Source of the DNA: Streptomyces sp. NRRL F-6492
Lineage (GTDB): Bacteria; Actinomycetota; Actinomycetes; Streptomycetales; Streptomycetaceae
Reading direction: 5' to 3'
Assembly: GCF_001280125.1 (NCBI RefSeq)
Contig: NZ_LGEG01000024.1
Location: 41,480-105,479 of the forward strand
Length of the DNA stretch: 64,000 nucleotides
Of this stretch, positions 24,691-32,501 are shown piece after piece; the stretch's first letter is position 1, and every line of letters starts with the position of its first letter. The notes beneath the pieces were generated by a model. It ran no database searches. It saw only the letters and a list, made by a program, of their open reading frames with translations, and was not told the DNA's origin. Made by a program: the position numbers and the translations under genes.

Positions 24691-25854
24691 ATGGACGCGG
24701 GGCTCAAGCGTGAGCTGGAGCAGAAGGTCCGGGACGGTGAGCGGCTGAGCCGTGAGGACGGCATCGCCCTGTACGAGTCCGACGACCTCGCCTGGCTCGG
24801 CGGTCTGGCCCACGAGGTCCGGACCCGCAAGAACGGCGACGTGGTCCACTTCAACGTCAACCGGCATCTGAACATGACCAACGTCTGCACCGCCTCCTGC
24901 GCCTACTGCTCCTTCCAGCGCAAGCCGGGCGAGAAGGACGCGTACACCATGCGCATCGAGGAGGCCGTGCGCCTCGCGAAGGCGATGGAGAACGAGAACC
25001 TCACCGAGCTCCACATCGTCAACGGGCTGCACCCCAACCTGCCCTGGCGCTACTACCCGCGCTCCCTCTCCGAGCTGAAGAAGGCCCTGCCGAACGTCTC
25101 CCTCAAGGCGTTCACGGCCACCGAGATCCACCACTTCGAGACGATCTCCGGGCTCTCCGCCTCCGACATCCTCGACGAGCTGATCGAGGCCGGTCTGGAG
25201 TCGCTGACCGGCGGCGGCGCCGAGATCTTCGACTGGGAGGTCCGGCAGCACATCGTGGACCACCGCACCCACTGGGAGGACTGGTCCCGGATCCACCGGC
25301 TCGCCCACGAGAAGGGGCTCAAGACCCCCTCGACCATGCTGTACGGGCACATCGAGGAGCCCCGGCACCGCGTCGACCACGTGCTTCGGCTGCGCGAGCT
25401 CCAGGACGAGACGAACGGCTTCCAGGTCTTCATCCCGCTGCGCTACCAGCACGACTTCGTGGACATGAAGGACGGCAAGGTCCGCAACAGGCTCCAGGCG
25501 CGCACCACGATGGCGACCGGCGCCGAGGCCCTGAAGACCTTCGCGGTCTCCCGGCTGCTCTTCGACAACGTGCCGCACGTCAAGGTCTTCTGGGTCATGC
25601 ACGGCGTCCAGACCGCGCAGCTCGCGCTCCAGCACGGCGCCGACGACATGGACGGCTCGGTCGTCGAGTACAAGATCACGCACGACGCCGACAACTACGG
25701 CACGCCGAACAAGCTGGGCCGCGAGGACCTGCTCGAACTGATCAGGGACGCCGGCTTCCGCCCGGTCGAGCGGAACACGCGGTACGAGATCATCCGCGAG
25801 TACCCGGGCCCGGACGCGGAGCTGCGCGAGTCGCCGCAGCCGATGCGGGTCTGA
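24691..25854 (+). CDS. mqnE: aminofutalosine synthase (radical SAM), MqnE
   Basis: The 387-residue protein carries the radical SAM cluster motif CTASCAYC (Cys66, Cys70, Cys73) followed by SFQRKPGEKDAYTM and the TEIHHFETISG region characteristic of MqnE. The enzyme uses a 5'-deoxyadenosyl radical to join chorismate-derived 3-[(1-carboxyvinyl)oxy]benzoate with SAM, giving aminofutalosine. MqnC and CofH are homologous, but the context with mqnL, mqnP and mqnM and the HIEEPRHRVDHV stretch favour MqnE. GGGAGG lies 7 bases before the ATG. Confidence 0.9.
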   Translation: MDAGLKRELEQKVRDGERLSREDGIALYESDDLAWLGGLAHEVRTRKNGDVVHFNVNRHLNMTNVCTASCAYCSFQRKPGEKDAYTMRIEEAVRLAKAMENENLTELHIVNGLHPNLPWRYYPRSLSELKKALPNVSLKAFTATEIHHFETISGLSASDILDELIEAGLESLTGGGAEIFDWEVRQHIVDHRTHWEDWSRIHRLAHEKGLKTPSTMLYGHIEEPRHRVDHVLRLRELQDETNGFQVFIPLRYQHDFVDMKDGKVRNRLQARTTMATGAEALKTFAVSRLLFDNVPHVKVFWVMHGVQTAQLALQHGADDMDGSVVEYKITHDADNYGTPNKLGREDLLELIRDAGFRPVERNTRYEIIREYPGPDAELRESPQPMRV

Positions 25855-25871
25855 CGTCCGCCGGAGTTCGC

Positions 25872-25907
25872 GGAAGGGCCGGTGAGGGGTTCCCCACCGG
25901 CCCTTCC
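25872..25907. terminator. bidirectional hairpin after mqnE
   Basis: GGAAGGGCCGGTG (25872-25884) pairs exactly with CACCGGCCCTTCC (25895-25907) over 13 bp with a 10-base loop. It lies between the mqnE stop and the stop of the convergent AraC-type gene at 25908, and can serve both. Confidence 0.8.
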
Positions 25908-26774
25908 TCACGTCTCCGTGCGCTCCACCGGGATCCACAGCTCCGCCCGCGCCGTCGTCCGGTCCTCCGAGGGGTGGACGGTGAGCAGCTCGGGACCCGG
26001 CCGGCTCGCGTACGGGTTGGACGGGAACCACTGGGTGAAGACGTCCCGCCAGAGGTACTGGAGGGCCTTCGGGTAGGGGCCCTCGTTCTCGAAGACGGCC
26101 CAGGTCCCGGCGGCCACGTCGAGCGCGTCGAACTCCTCCGGGACGCCGGCGCCGCTCACCGCCCCGTGCCAGTAGTCCAGCTCGGCGCCCTCCTCGCGGC
26201 TGCCCGAGAGGTGGGTCACCGCCGACAGGACGCCTCCGGGCTCCCCGTCCGAGAGGCGGGCGAGCCGGGCCAGGCCCTCCTGGCCGATGGACCGGACGTG
26301 GGCGGCGATCGCCGGGTTCTCGCCCTCGTGGACCAGGGGGACCCGGGCCCCGCGCCCGACGATCCGGAAGGCGTCCTTCTCCACGATCCTGTACCGCATG
26401 GTGCTGTTCCCTTCGACGACGAGGCGGAAGGACATGCGCGGCTGGGAGCGCAGCGCGGCCCCGGTGCGGCGGGCCTCGCCGGGGCCGACGCCGTGCACCG
26501 CGCGGAACGCGCGGGCGAAGGCCTCCCCGGAGCCGTAGCCGTACCGCACCGCGACCTCCAGGAGCGTCCGCCCGCCGGCGAGCACCTCGGCGCCCGCGAC
26601 GGTGAGCCGCCTGCGCCGGACGTACTCCGACAGCGGCATCCCGGCGAGCGCCGAGAACAGCCGCCGGAAGTGGTACTCCGAGGTCGTCGCGATCCGGGCG
26701 AGCACGGCCGGGTCGAGGTCGTCGCGCAGGTGCTCCTCGATGTGGTCGAGTGCCTGGTTCAGCCGCTCCAGCAC
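25908..26774 (-). CDS. AraC-family regulator with GyrI-like effector domain
   Basis: The 288-residue protein has two helix-turn-helices at the N-terminus (LARIATTSEYHFRRLFSAL and LLEVAVRYGYGSGEAFARAF). A GyrI-like ligand domain follows (MRYRIVEKDAFRIVGRGA, TWAVFENEGPYPKALQYLW). This is the Rob/BmrR-type layout that senses bulky cationic drugs or metabolites. It starts with GTG. Another GNAT gene follows on the same strand upstream, but a 140-base gap separates them. Confidence 0.88.
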   Translation of the reverse strand: MLERLNQALDHIEEHLRDDLDPAVLARIATTSEYHFRRLFSALAGMPLSEYVRRRRLTVAGAEVLAGGRTLLEVAVRYGYGSGEAFARAFRAVHGVGPGEARRTGAALRSQPRMSFRLVVEGNSTMRYRIVEKDAFRIVGRGARVPLVHEGENPAIAAHVRSIGQEGLARLARLSDGEPGGVLSAVTHLSGSREEGAELDYWHGAVSGAGVPEEFDALDVAAGTWAVFENEGPYPKALQYLWRDVFTQWFPSNPYASRPGPELLTVHPSEDRTTARAELWIPVERTET

Positions 26775-26917
26775 GTGGTCCGTCCTTCCTTTTCCGTGCC
26801 CTCACCGTAGGAGGGGGGCCCGGTGCCGGACCCGACGTTTCCGTGCCCGGTCCGGTCGGGTGCGGCCCGCCGGGCCGGTCGGGTGCGGCCCGCCGGGCCG
26901 GGTCGGGCCGGGTCGGG

Positions 26918-27451
26918 TCAGGTCAGCGGGAGCAGCATGACGATGTCGTCGCGGTCGTCCCCGGGGGCGACCCGGATCGCGCCGGGGACGCGGCCGACCT
27001 CCTTGTAGCCGGACCCGGCGTAGAAGCGGTCGACGCCGGTGCCGCCCCGGCAGGTCAGCCGGATCGCCTCGACCGCCTCGAAGCCCCCGGCGGTGCGGGC
27101 GGTGCGCTCGACCGCCGCCATGAGGTCGCGGCCGTACCCCCTGCCCTGGTGCCGGGGGTGGACCATCACGGTGTAGAGCCACACCCAGTGCCTCATCAGG
27201 GGGTGGGCGTTGAAGGTGAAGAAGGCGGTGGCGGCGACCTCGCCGTCCCCGTCGCGGCCGACGAGCAGGCGGGTGTCGCCGCGGGCCATGTCGACGAGGT
27301 GCCCGAGCAGGGCGGGGCGGATCTCGTCGGGGGTCACGGGCGGGACGAAGCCGACGGCGCCGCCCGCGTTGGAGACGTCGGCCCAGAGGGCGAGGACGCC
27401 GTCGCGCAGGGCGGGTCCCACCGCCGGGTCCACCTCGAACGTAAGGGTCAT
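26918..27451 (-). CDS. GNAT-family N-acetyltransferase
   Basis: The 177-residue protein has the acetyl-CoA binding motif VMVHPRHQGRGYGRDLM at about residues 116-132, and the C-terminal FYAGSGYKEVGRVPG. The family acetylates amines; the substrate is unknown. It is divergent from the small membrane protein at 27580. A run of tandem GGGTCGGGCC/GGCCCGCCGG repeats fills the space behind it (26870-26925). Confidence 0.85.
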   Translation of the reverse strand: MTLTFEVDPAVGPALRDGVLALWADVSNAGGAVGFVPPVTPDEIRPALLGHLVDMARGDTRLLVGRDGDGEVAATAFFTFNAHPLMRHWVWLYTVMVHPRHQGRGYGRDLMAAVERTARTAGGFEAVEAIRLTCRGGTGVDRFYAGSGYKEVGRVPGAIRVAPGDDRDDIVMLLPLT

Positions 27452-27579
27452 GGGGCGAGATTATCCATTACCCGAGGGGTGCTCAAGAGGGCCGATGGCC
27501 GAGGAGCCGCGGCCCCGTGCTTCACTGGGAGGACGCTCGTCCCATAGGGGATCTTTTCGGAACGGAAGAGTGGACTGAC

Positions 27580-27843
27580 ATGCTCCGTTACACGGTGCTG
27601 CGGCTCGGGATCTTCGCCGGGTGCTTCCTCGCCCTGTGGGGCCTCGTCTACGTCGGCGCGCTGCCGCGCGGCCTCGGCGACTCCAACCTGCTCTGGGTCC
27701 TCGTCCTCTCCATCGTCGTCTCCGCTCCGCTCAGCTTCGTCCTCCTGCGCGGACAGCGTGACGAGATGAGCGCCGAGATCGTGGGGAAGGTCGACCGCGC
27801 GAAGGACCGCCTCGCCGAGAACCGGTCCCGCGAGGACGTGTAG
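27580..27843 (+). CDS. DUF4229 small membrane protein
   Basis: The 87-residue protein has two membrane helices (LRLGIFAGCFLALWGLVYVG and WVLVLSIVVSAPLSFVLL). A short charged tail (RGQRDEMSAEIVGKVDRAKDR) matches DUF4229, a conserved actinobacterial family of unknown role. ATG at 27580 was chosen because the helix begins there. Confidence 0.8.
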   Translation: MLRYTVLRLGIFAGCFLALWGLVYVGALPRGLGDSNLLWVLVLSIVVSAPLSFVLLRGQRDEMSAEIVGKVDRAKDRLAENRSREDV

Positions 27844-27991
27844 GAGGGCGCCGCCCTCCCGCCGTGGAGACCGCGTAAGGATTCCGTAAGTTTCATCACA
27901 CATCTACCCCCGGGTAGGAGCTTCCAAGGCTCCGGCCTGGGGGTTTCTGTGTTTCGGAGGCGGAAGGGCGCCTCCGTACCCCAAAGAAGAG

Positions 27992-28008
27992 CTTTGAGGT
28001 TCTCAAAG
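27992..28008. promoter_or_regulatory. palindrome upstream of the leader peptide gene
   Basis: CTTTGAGGTTCTCAAAG is a 7-3-7 perfect inverted repeat in an A/T-rich stretch 22 bases before the leader peptide start. Its right part (AGGTTCTCAAAG) recurs at 24056-24067 before the Lrp gene. It is a candidate operator or promoter element for the symporter transcript. Confidence 0.45.
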
Positions 28009-28030
28009 TTCAAGTGTTAACGTGTTCGAC

Positions 28031-28138
28031 ATGAAGACCGCAGCGCGCACCTCCGACGCCATGAGCCCTCCGCTCGTGGCGCGCCTGCACGTCGACCTGT
28101 GCCGCTGCATGTCCGCGGTCTGTCGCCGCGAGCTCTGA
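28031..28138 (+). CDS. cysteine-containing regulatory leader peptide
   Basis: A 35-codon frame from ATG 28031 to TGA 28138 ends in HVDLCRCMSAVCRREL, with Cys codons at positions 24, 26 and 31. This matches the short actinobacterial leader peptides with a HVDLCR...AxC signature found ahead of sulfur and cysteine genes, where ribosome stalling at Cys codons is thought to control the downstream gene. An in-frame ATG at 28061 would give a shorter version. The symporter start lies 99 bases after the stop, with a stem-loop between. It is too short for routine gene callers. Confidence 0.7.
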   Translation: MKTAARTSDAMSPPLVARLHVDLCRCMSAVCRREL

Positions 28139-28157
28139 CCTTCCCGGCATTCATGCG

Positions 28158-28190
28158 GCGGCCCGCGCCCGAGCGCGTTCCCGTGGCCGC
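28158..28190 (+). promoter_or_regulatory. stem-loop between leader peptide and symporter gene
   Basis: GCGGCC (28158-28163) pairs with GGCCGC (28185-28190), enclosing an inner CGCGC/GCGCG stem (28164-28168 with 28173-28177). It begins 20 bases after the leader stop, where a stalled ribosome could change folding. Whether it is an attenuator or a ribosome-site sequesterer cannot be told from sequence. Confidence 0.45.
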
Positions 28191-28237
28191 ACCCCCGTCC
28201 CGTATTCCCCCGATACGCACCTGTGGAGTGTGTCTCT

Positions 28238-29572
28238 GTGTCCGCGTCCGTTGAGACCCCCGAGGCCAAGCCCTCGTCCCGGATACCCAAGGTCCCCTTC
28301 TGGGCCCAGATCATCGTCGGTCTGGTCCTCGGCGCCCTGCTCGGCTGGATCGCCCGCAGCCAGGACGTCTCCTGGCTGAAGGAGACCCTCGGCCAGGTCG
28401 GCGACATCTTCGTCCAGCTGCTCAAGCTGGCCGTCGCCCCGCTCGTCTTCTTCGCGATCCTGGTGTCGATCACCAACCTGCGGAAGGTGAACAACGCCGC
28501 CCGGCTGGCCGGCCGCACCCTGCTCTGGTTCATGATCACCTCCCTGATCGCGGTCGCCATCGGCCTCGCGATCGGCCTGATCACCAACCCGGGCTCCGGC
28601 ACCGGCCTCACCCCGCAGGACGGCAAGCTGCCGAAGCGCGAGGGCTCCTGGATCGACTTCCTCACCGGCATCGTCCCGACGGACGTCATCACGCCCTTCA
28701 CCGAGCTGAACGTCCTCCAGATCGTCTTCATGGCCGCCGTCGCCGGCATCGCCGCCCTGAAGCTCGGCGACCGCGCCAAGCCGATCCTCGCCCTCTCCGA
28801 GTCGGTCCTCGAACTGCTCCAGAAGGCCCTGTGGTGGGTCATCCGCCTCGCCCCGATCGGCACCGTCGGCCTCATCGGCTTCGCCATCGCGGACTACGGC
28901 TGGGACCTGATCGGCAAGTACGCCACCTTCACCGCCGACGTCTACGTCGGCTGCGCGATCGTCCTCTTCGGCGTCTACCCGCTGCTGCTCGCCACGGTCG
29001 CCAAGGTCAGCCCGCTCCACTTCTTCAAGGGCGCCTGGCCCGCCATCCAGCTGGCCTTCGTCTCCCGCTCCTCGGTCGGCACCATGCCGCTCACCCAGAA
29101 GGTCACCGAGCGCCTCGGCGTCCCGAAGGAGTACGCCTCCTTCGCCGTCCCGTTCGGCGCCACCACCAAGATGGACGGCTGCGCCGCGATCTACCCGGCG
29201 CTCGCCGCGATCTTCATCGCGCAGATCTTCGACGTGCAGCTCGGCATCCAGGACTACCTCCTGATCGCCTTCGTCTCGGTGGTCGGCTCGGCGGCCACGG
29301 CCGGCCTGACCGGCGCGACCGTCATGCTGACCCTGACCCTCTCCACCCTGGGCCTCCCCCTGGAGGGCGTCGGCCTGCTCATGGCGATCGACCCGATCAT
29401 CGACATGATGCGCACCGCCACGAACGTCGCGGGCCAGGCGCTTGTCCCGGTGATCGTCGCCGCCCGCGAGAAGATCCTCGACCACACCGCGTACGAGAAC
29501 GCCTCGTCGTCCCCGGTCGACGACCCGACCGAGGCGCGTACGGAGGACGAGAAGGTCCTGGTCGCGGCCTGA
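28238..29572 (+). CDS. dicarboxylate/amino acid:cation symporter (DAACS family)
   Basis: The 444-residue membrane protein has about eight helices plus re-entrant loops. Family motifs are SRSSVGTMPLTQ (serine-rich hairpin), FGATTKMDGCAAIYPALAA and MAIDPIIDMMRTATNV. It imports a substrate with H+ or Na+; relatives carry C4-dicarboxylates, glutamate or cystine (TcyP type). The upstream leader with Cys codons favours cystine or a sulfur compound. GTG at 28238 follows GGAG at 28225-28228; a GTG 15 bases upstream lacks that site. A terminator hairpin follows at 29610-29638. Confidence 0.88.
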   Translation: MSASVETPEAKPSSRIPKVPFWAQIIVGLVLGALLGWIARSQDVSWLKETLGQVGDIFVQLLKLAVAPLVFFAILVSITNLRKVNNAARLAGRTLLWFMITSLIAVAIGLAIGLITNPGSGTGLTPQDGKLPKREGSWIDFLTGIVPTDVITPFTELNVLQIVFMAAVAGIAALKLGDRAKPILALSESVLELLQKALWWVIRLAPIGTVGLIGFAIADYGWDLIGKYATFTADVYVGCAIVLFGVYPLLLATVAKVSPLHFFKGAWPAIQLAFVSRSSVGTMPLTQKVTERLGVPKEYASFAVPFGATTKMDGCAAIYPALAAIFIAQIFDVQLGIQDYLLIAFVSVVGSAATAGLTGATVMLTLTLSTLGLPLEGVGLLMAIDPIIDMMRTATNVAGQALVPVIVAAREKILDHTAYENASSSPVDDPTEARTEDEKVLVAA

Positions 29573-29609
29573 CCGGTCGACCCGTACGGAGAAGTCCCCG
29601 CTGTTCCTC

Positions 29610-29638
29610 GTGCCCCCGCCCCTGCCGGGCGGGGGCAC
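29610..29638 (+). terminator. hairpin terminator after the symporter gene
   Basis: GTGCCCCCGCCC (29610-29621) pairs exactly with GGGCGGGGGCAC (29627-29638): a 12-bp stem with a 5-base loop, 38 bases after the stop. Confidence 0.8.
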
Positions 29639-29697
29639 TAGGCTGCTCGGGGGCGGTCGGACGATCTTGTGGACGGTGGGAAGCGGGGGTGGGTGCC

Positions 29698-30342
29698 ATG
29701 GCCGGCGGTGCGAAGGCGCGGCGGCTGCCGCGTGCCGTGCGGGAGCGGCAGATGCTCGACGCGGCCGTGCGGAGCTTCGCGCGGCACGGGTACCAGACGG
29801 CCTCCATGGACGAGATCGCCGAACTCGCCGGGGTCTCCAAGCCGCTGGTGTACCTGTACCTGAACTCCAAGGAGGAGCTCTTCACCGCCTGCATCCGGCG
29901 GGAGGCCGGGGCGCTGCTCGCCGCCGTGGCCGCCGGGGTCGGGGACGGGGAGCTGCCGCCCGACGAGCGGCTGTGGGCGGGACTGCTCGCCTTCTTCACG
30001 TACGCCGCCGACCACCCCGACTCCTGGGTGGTGCTGAGCCGGCAGGCCCGGACGCAGGGGGAGCCGTTCGCGACCGAGGCGTCCCGGATGCGGGAGGAGA
30101 TCGCGGTCTACGTGGCGGGGCTCATCGGCGAGGCGGCGCGCGGGGCGCACGGGGCCGGGACCATCACGGAGCGGGACGTGACCGCGCTCGCGCAGGCCCT
30201 GGTCGGCTCGGCCGAGTCCCTCGCGACCTGGGCGAACGAGACGCCGGGGGTGACGGCGAAGGAGGCGGCCGCGACGCTGATGAACTTCGCCTGGGCCGGG
30301 CTCGGAAACCTCATGAAAAGCGAGCGCTGGTCTCCCCGTTGA
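29698..30342 (+). CDS. TetR-family regulator, probably of fatty acid metabolism
   Basis: The 214-residue protein has a TetR helix-turn-helix (ARHGYQTASMDEIAELAGVSKPLVYLYLNSKEEL) and a helical ligand domain. It precedes an acyl-CoA ligase gene. Two palindrome-like boxes lie immediately after its stop (30345-30376), in the ligase upstream region. A fatty acyl-CoA or related ligand is a reasonable inference. Confidence 0.9.
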   Translation: MAGGAKARRLPRAVRERQMLDAAVRSFARHGYQTASMDEIAELAGVSKPLVYLYLNSKEELFTACIRREAGALLAAVAAGVGDGELPPDERLWAGLLAFFTYAADHPDSWVVLSRQARTQGEPFATEASRMREEIAVYVAGLIGEAARGAHGAGTITERDVTALAQALVGSAESLATWANETPGVTAKEAAATLMNFAWAGLGNLMKSERWSPR

Positions 30343-30344
30343 CC

Positions 30345-30376
30345 CTTACCGCACAGTAAGGTTACCGACTGGTTAA
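30345..30376. promoter_or_regulatory. tandem palindromic boxes, candidate TetR operator
   Basis: CTTAC-N6-GTAAG (30345-30360) is a perfect inverted repeat. TTACCGACTGGTTAA (30362-30376) is a second imperfect one. Both contain TTACCG, 16 bp apart. They sit between the TetR gene and the acyl-CoA ligase gene. Confidence 0.45.
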
Positions 30377-30509
30377 GTCGTTGCGGGCCTCAACGCGCCC
30401 GCGTGTCAGCCCAGTTCGACCCCACTCGTCCCTCTCGGTACGTCCTCGACCCGCTCTCGTCCCGCTCTCGTCCCGCCCGCGGATCGCCCGCAGGTCGCCC
30501 GCCGATCGA

Positions 30510-30553
30510 CCTCAGCACGTCCTCAGCACGTCCTCAGCACGTCCTCAGCACGT
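30510..30553. repeat. four tandem 11-bp repeats
   Basis: CCTCAGCACGT is repeated four times without gaps (30510-30520, 30521-30531, 30532-30542, 30543-30553), ending 32 bases before the ligase GTG. A different 11-bp unit (CCCGCTCTCGT) is repeated twice at 30450-30471. Eleven bp is about one helical turn, so the repeats could place protein on one face of the DNA; slippage is the simpler origin. Confidence 0.8.
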
Positions 30554-30585
30554 CTCAGTCCGTCGCGAAGACCGAGGAGCCGCAC

Positions 30586-32466
30586 GTGTCCGTCGCCACC
30601 GCCGCAGCCGGGACCGAGCCGGTCGAACCGCACAAGTTCCTGGTCGACGGGAAGGTGCGGGAGGCCTCCGTCCCCGCCCTCGTCCCCCGGATCGCCCGGG
30701 GCTCCCTGGCCGACCTGCCGTACGACAACGCCCGCCAGGACCCCGAGGCCCCGCTCTTCTCCCGCAGGGGCCCCGGGGGCGAGTGGTACGACGTCCCGGC
30801 CGCCGTCTTCGCCGCCGAGGTGCACGCCGTCGCCAAGGGCCTCGTCGCCCACGGCCTCCAGCCGGGCGACCGGCTCGCCCTGATGGCCCGCACCACCTAC
30901 GAGTGGACCCTGCTCGACTTCGCCGCCTGGGCCGCCGGACTCGTCACCGTCCCCGTCTACCCCACCTCCTCCGCCTTCCAGACCCGCTGGATCCTCCAGG
31001 ACTCCGGCGCCGCCGCCTGCGTCGTCGAGGACCCCGCCCAGGCCCGACTCGTCGCCGCCGAACGACCCCGACTGCCCGGCCTCGCCCACCTCTGGACGAT
31101 CGACGCCGGCGCCGTCGACCTGCTCCGCCGGGCGGGGGAGCGGATCTCCGACGAGGCCGTCACCGCCCGCCGGGGACTGCTCACCCCGGAGACCCTCGCC
31201 ACCCTCGTCTACACCTCCGGCACCACCGGCCGCCCCAAGGGCTGCGCCCTCACCCACGCCAACTTCTTCGCCGAGGTCGACAACGCCGTCCGGCTCCTCC
31301 ACCCCGTCTTCGTCTCGGAGAGCAGGGAGCCCGCCGCCACCCTGCTCTTCCTGCCGCTCTCCCACGTCTTCGGACGGATGGTCTCCGTCGGCTGCGTGCG
31401 CGCCCGGGTGCGGGTCGGGCACGCGCCCTCCGTCGAGGGCGAGGAGCTCCTCACCGACCTGGCCGCCTTCCGGCCCACCTTCCTCCTCGCCGTCCCGTAC
31501 GTCCTGGAGAAGGTCTTCAACACCGCCCGCGCCACCGCCGAACGCGGCGGGAGGGCCGCCTCCTTCGACCGGGCCGCCCGGATCGCCCGCCGCTACGGCC
31601 GGGAGGCCTCGCCCTCGCTGCCGCTGCGCGCCGCCCGCGCGCTGTACGACCCGCTGGTCTACCGGCGGATGCGGAACGCGCTCGGCGGACGCGTGAAGTA
31701 CGTGATCTGCGGCGGCTCCCCGCTCGGCGCCCGGCTCGCGGAGTTCTTCGCGGGCGCGGGCGTCGAGGTCTTCGAGGGGTACGGCCTGACGGAGACCACG
31801 GCGGCCTCCACGGTCACCCCGCCGCGCCGGCCGCGCACCGGGACCGTCGGCTGGCCGCTGCCGGGCACCGCCGTCCGGATCGCCGACGACGGCGAGGTCT
31901 GGCTCAAGGGCGGCCACGTCTTCGCCGGGTACTGGGACGCGCAGCGCGGGGCGGCCGTGCCGTACACCGACGACGGCTGGTTCCCCACCGGCGACCTCGG
32001 CTCGCTCGACGCCGACGGCTATCTGCGGATCACCGGCCGCAAGAAGGACCTCATCGTCACCTCGGCCGGCAAGAACGTGGCCCCCGCCCCGCTGGAGGAC
32101 TGGCTGCGGGCCCACCCCCTGGTCGCCCAGTGCGTCGTGCTCGGCGACGACCGCCCGTACGTCACGGCCCTGATCACCCTGGACCACGAGGGCCTGTCGC
32201 ACTGGCGGCGGATGCGGGGCAAGGAACACCTGGCGCTCTGGGAACTCACCCGCGACGAGGAACTCCTCGCCGCCCTCCAGCGGGGCGTGGACGACGCCAA
32301 CCGCCTCGTCTCCCGCGCCGAGTCCATCCGCGCCTTCCGCGTCCTGACCACCGACTTCTCCGAGACCTCGGGCCACCTGACCCCGTCCCTGAAGCTCCGG
32401 CGGGGCGCGGTGCTGCGGGACTTCGCGCGGGAGGTCGAGGAGATGTACCCGGCGGGGAGCGAGTAG
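30586..32466 (+). CDS. long-chain fatty-acid CoA ligase (AMP-forming)
   Basis: The 626-residue protein has the adenylate-forming motifs VYTSGTTGRPKGCALTH (P-loop), FEGYGLTETTAAS, and GDLGSLDADGYLRITGRKKD followed by IVTSAGKNVAP. These identify a FadD-type enzyme that activates fatty acids as acyl-AMP and then acyl-CoA. GTG at 30586 is chosen because GAGGAG sits 6 bases upstream and homologues begin near KFLVDGKVREA. The in-frame Ser/Arg/Pro-rich region before it is encoded by DNA repeats and is not convincing protein. The TetR gene upstream is the likely regulator. Confidence 0.9.
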   Translation: MSVATAAAGTEPVEPHKFLVDGKVREASVPALVPRIARGSLADLPYDNARQDPEAPLFSRRGPGGEWYDVPAAVFAAEVHAVAKGLVAHGLQPGDRLALMARTTYEWTLLDFAAWAAGLVTVPVYPTSSAFQTRWILQDSGAAACVVEDPAQARLVAAERPRLPGLAHLWTIDAGAVDLLRRAGERISDEAVTARRGLLTPETLATLVYTSGTTGRPKGCALTHANFFAEVDNAVRLLHPVFVSESREPAATLLFLPLSHVFGRMVSVGCVRARVRVGHAPSVEGEELLTDLAAFRPTFLLAVPYVLEKVFNTARATAERGGRAASFDRAARIARRYGREASPSLPLRAARALYDPLVYRRMRNALGGRVKYVICGGSPLGARLAEFFAGAGVEVFEGYGLTETTAASTVTPPRRPRTGTVGWPLPGTAVRIADDGEVWLKGGHVFAGYWDAQRGAAVPYTDDGWFPTGDLGSLDADGYLRITGRKKDLIVTSAGKNVAPAPLEDWLRAHPLVAQCVVLGDDRPYVTALITLDHEGLSHWRRMRGKEHLALWELTRDEELLAALQRGVDDANRLVSRAESIRAFRVLTTDFSETSGHLTPSLKLRRGAVLRDFAREVEEMYPAGSE

Positions 32467-32501
32467 GCCTCGCCGAACGGGCGCCACGGCCCCGACGACC
32501 G

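Noticed and set aside
24124..26805. A long minus-strand frame opposite the Lrp and mqnE genes
   Set aside because: Antisense shadow; motifs on the plus strand are unambiguous.
30403..30585. N-terminal extension of the acyl-CoA ligase
   Set aside because: The extension is encoded by 11-bp DNA repeats, has no homology character, and GAGGAG directly precedes the GTG at 30586.
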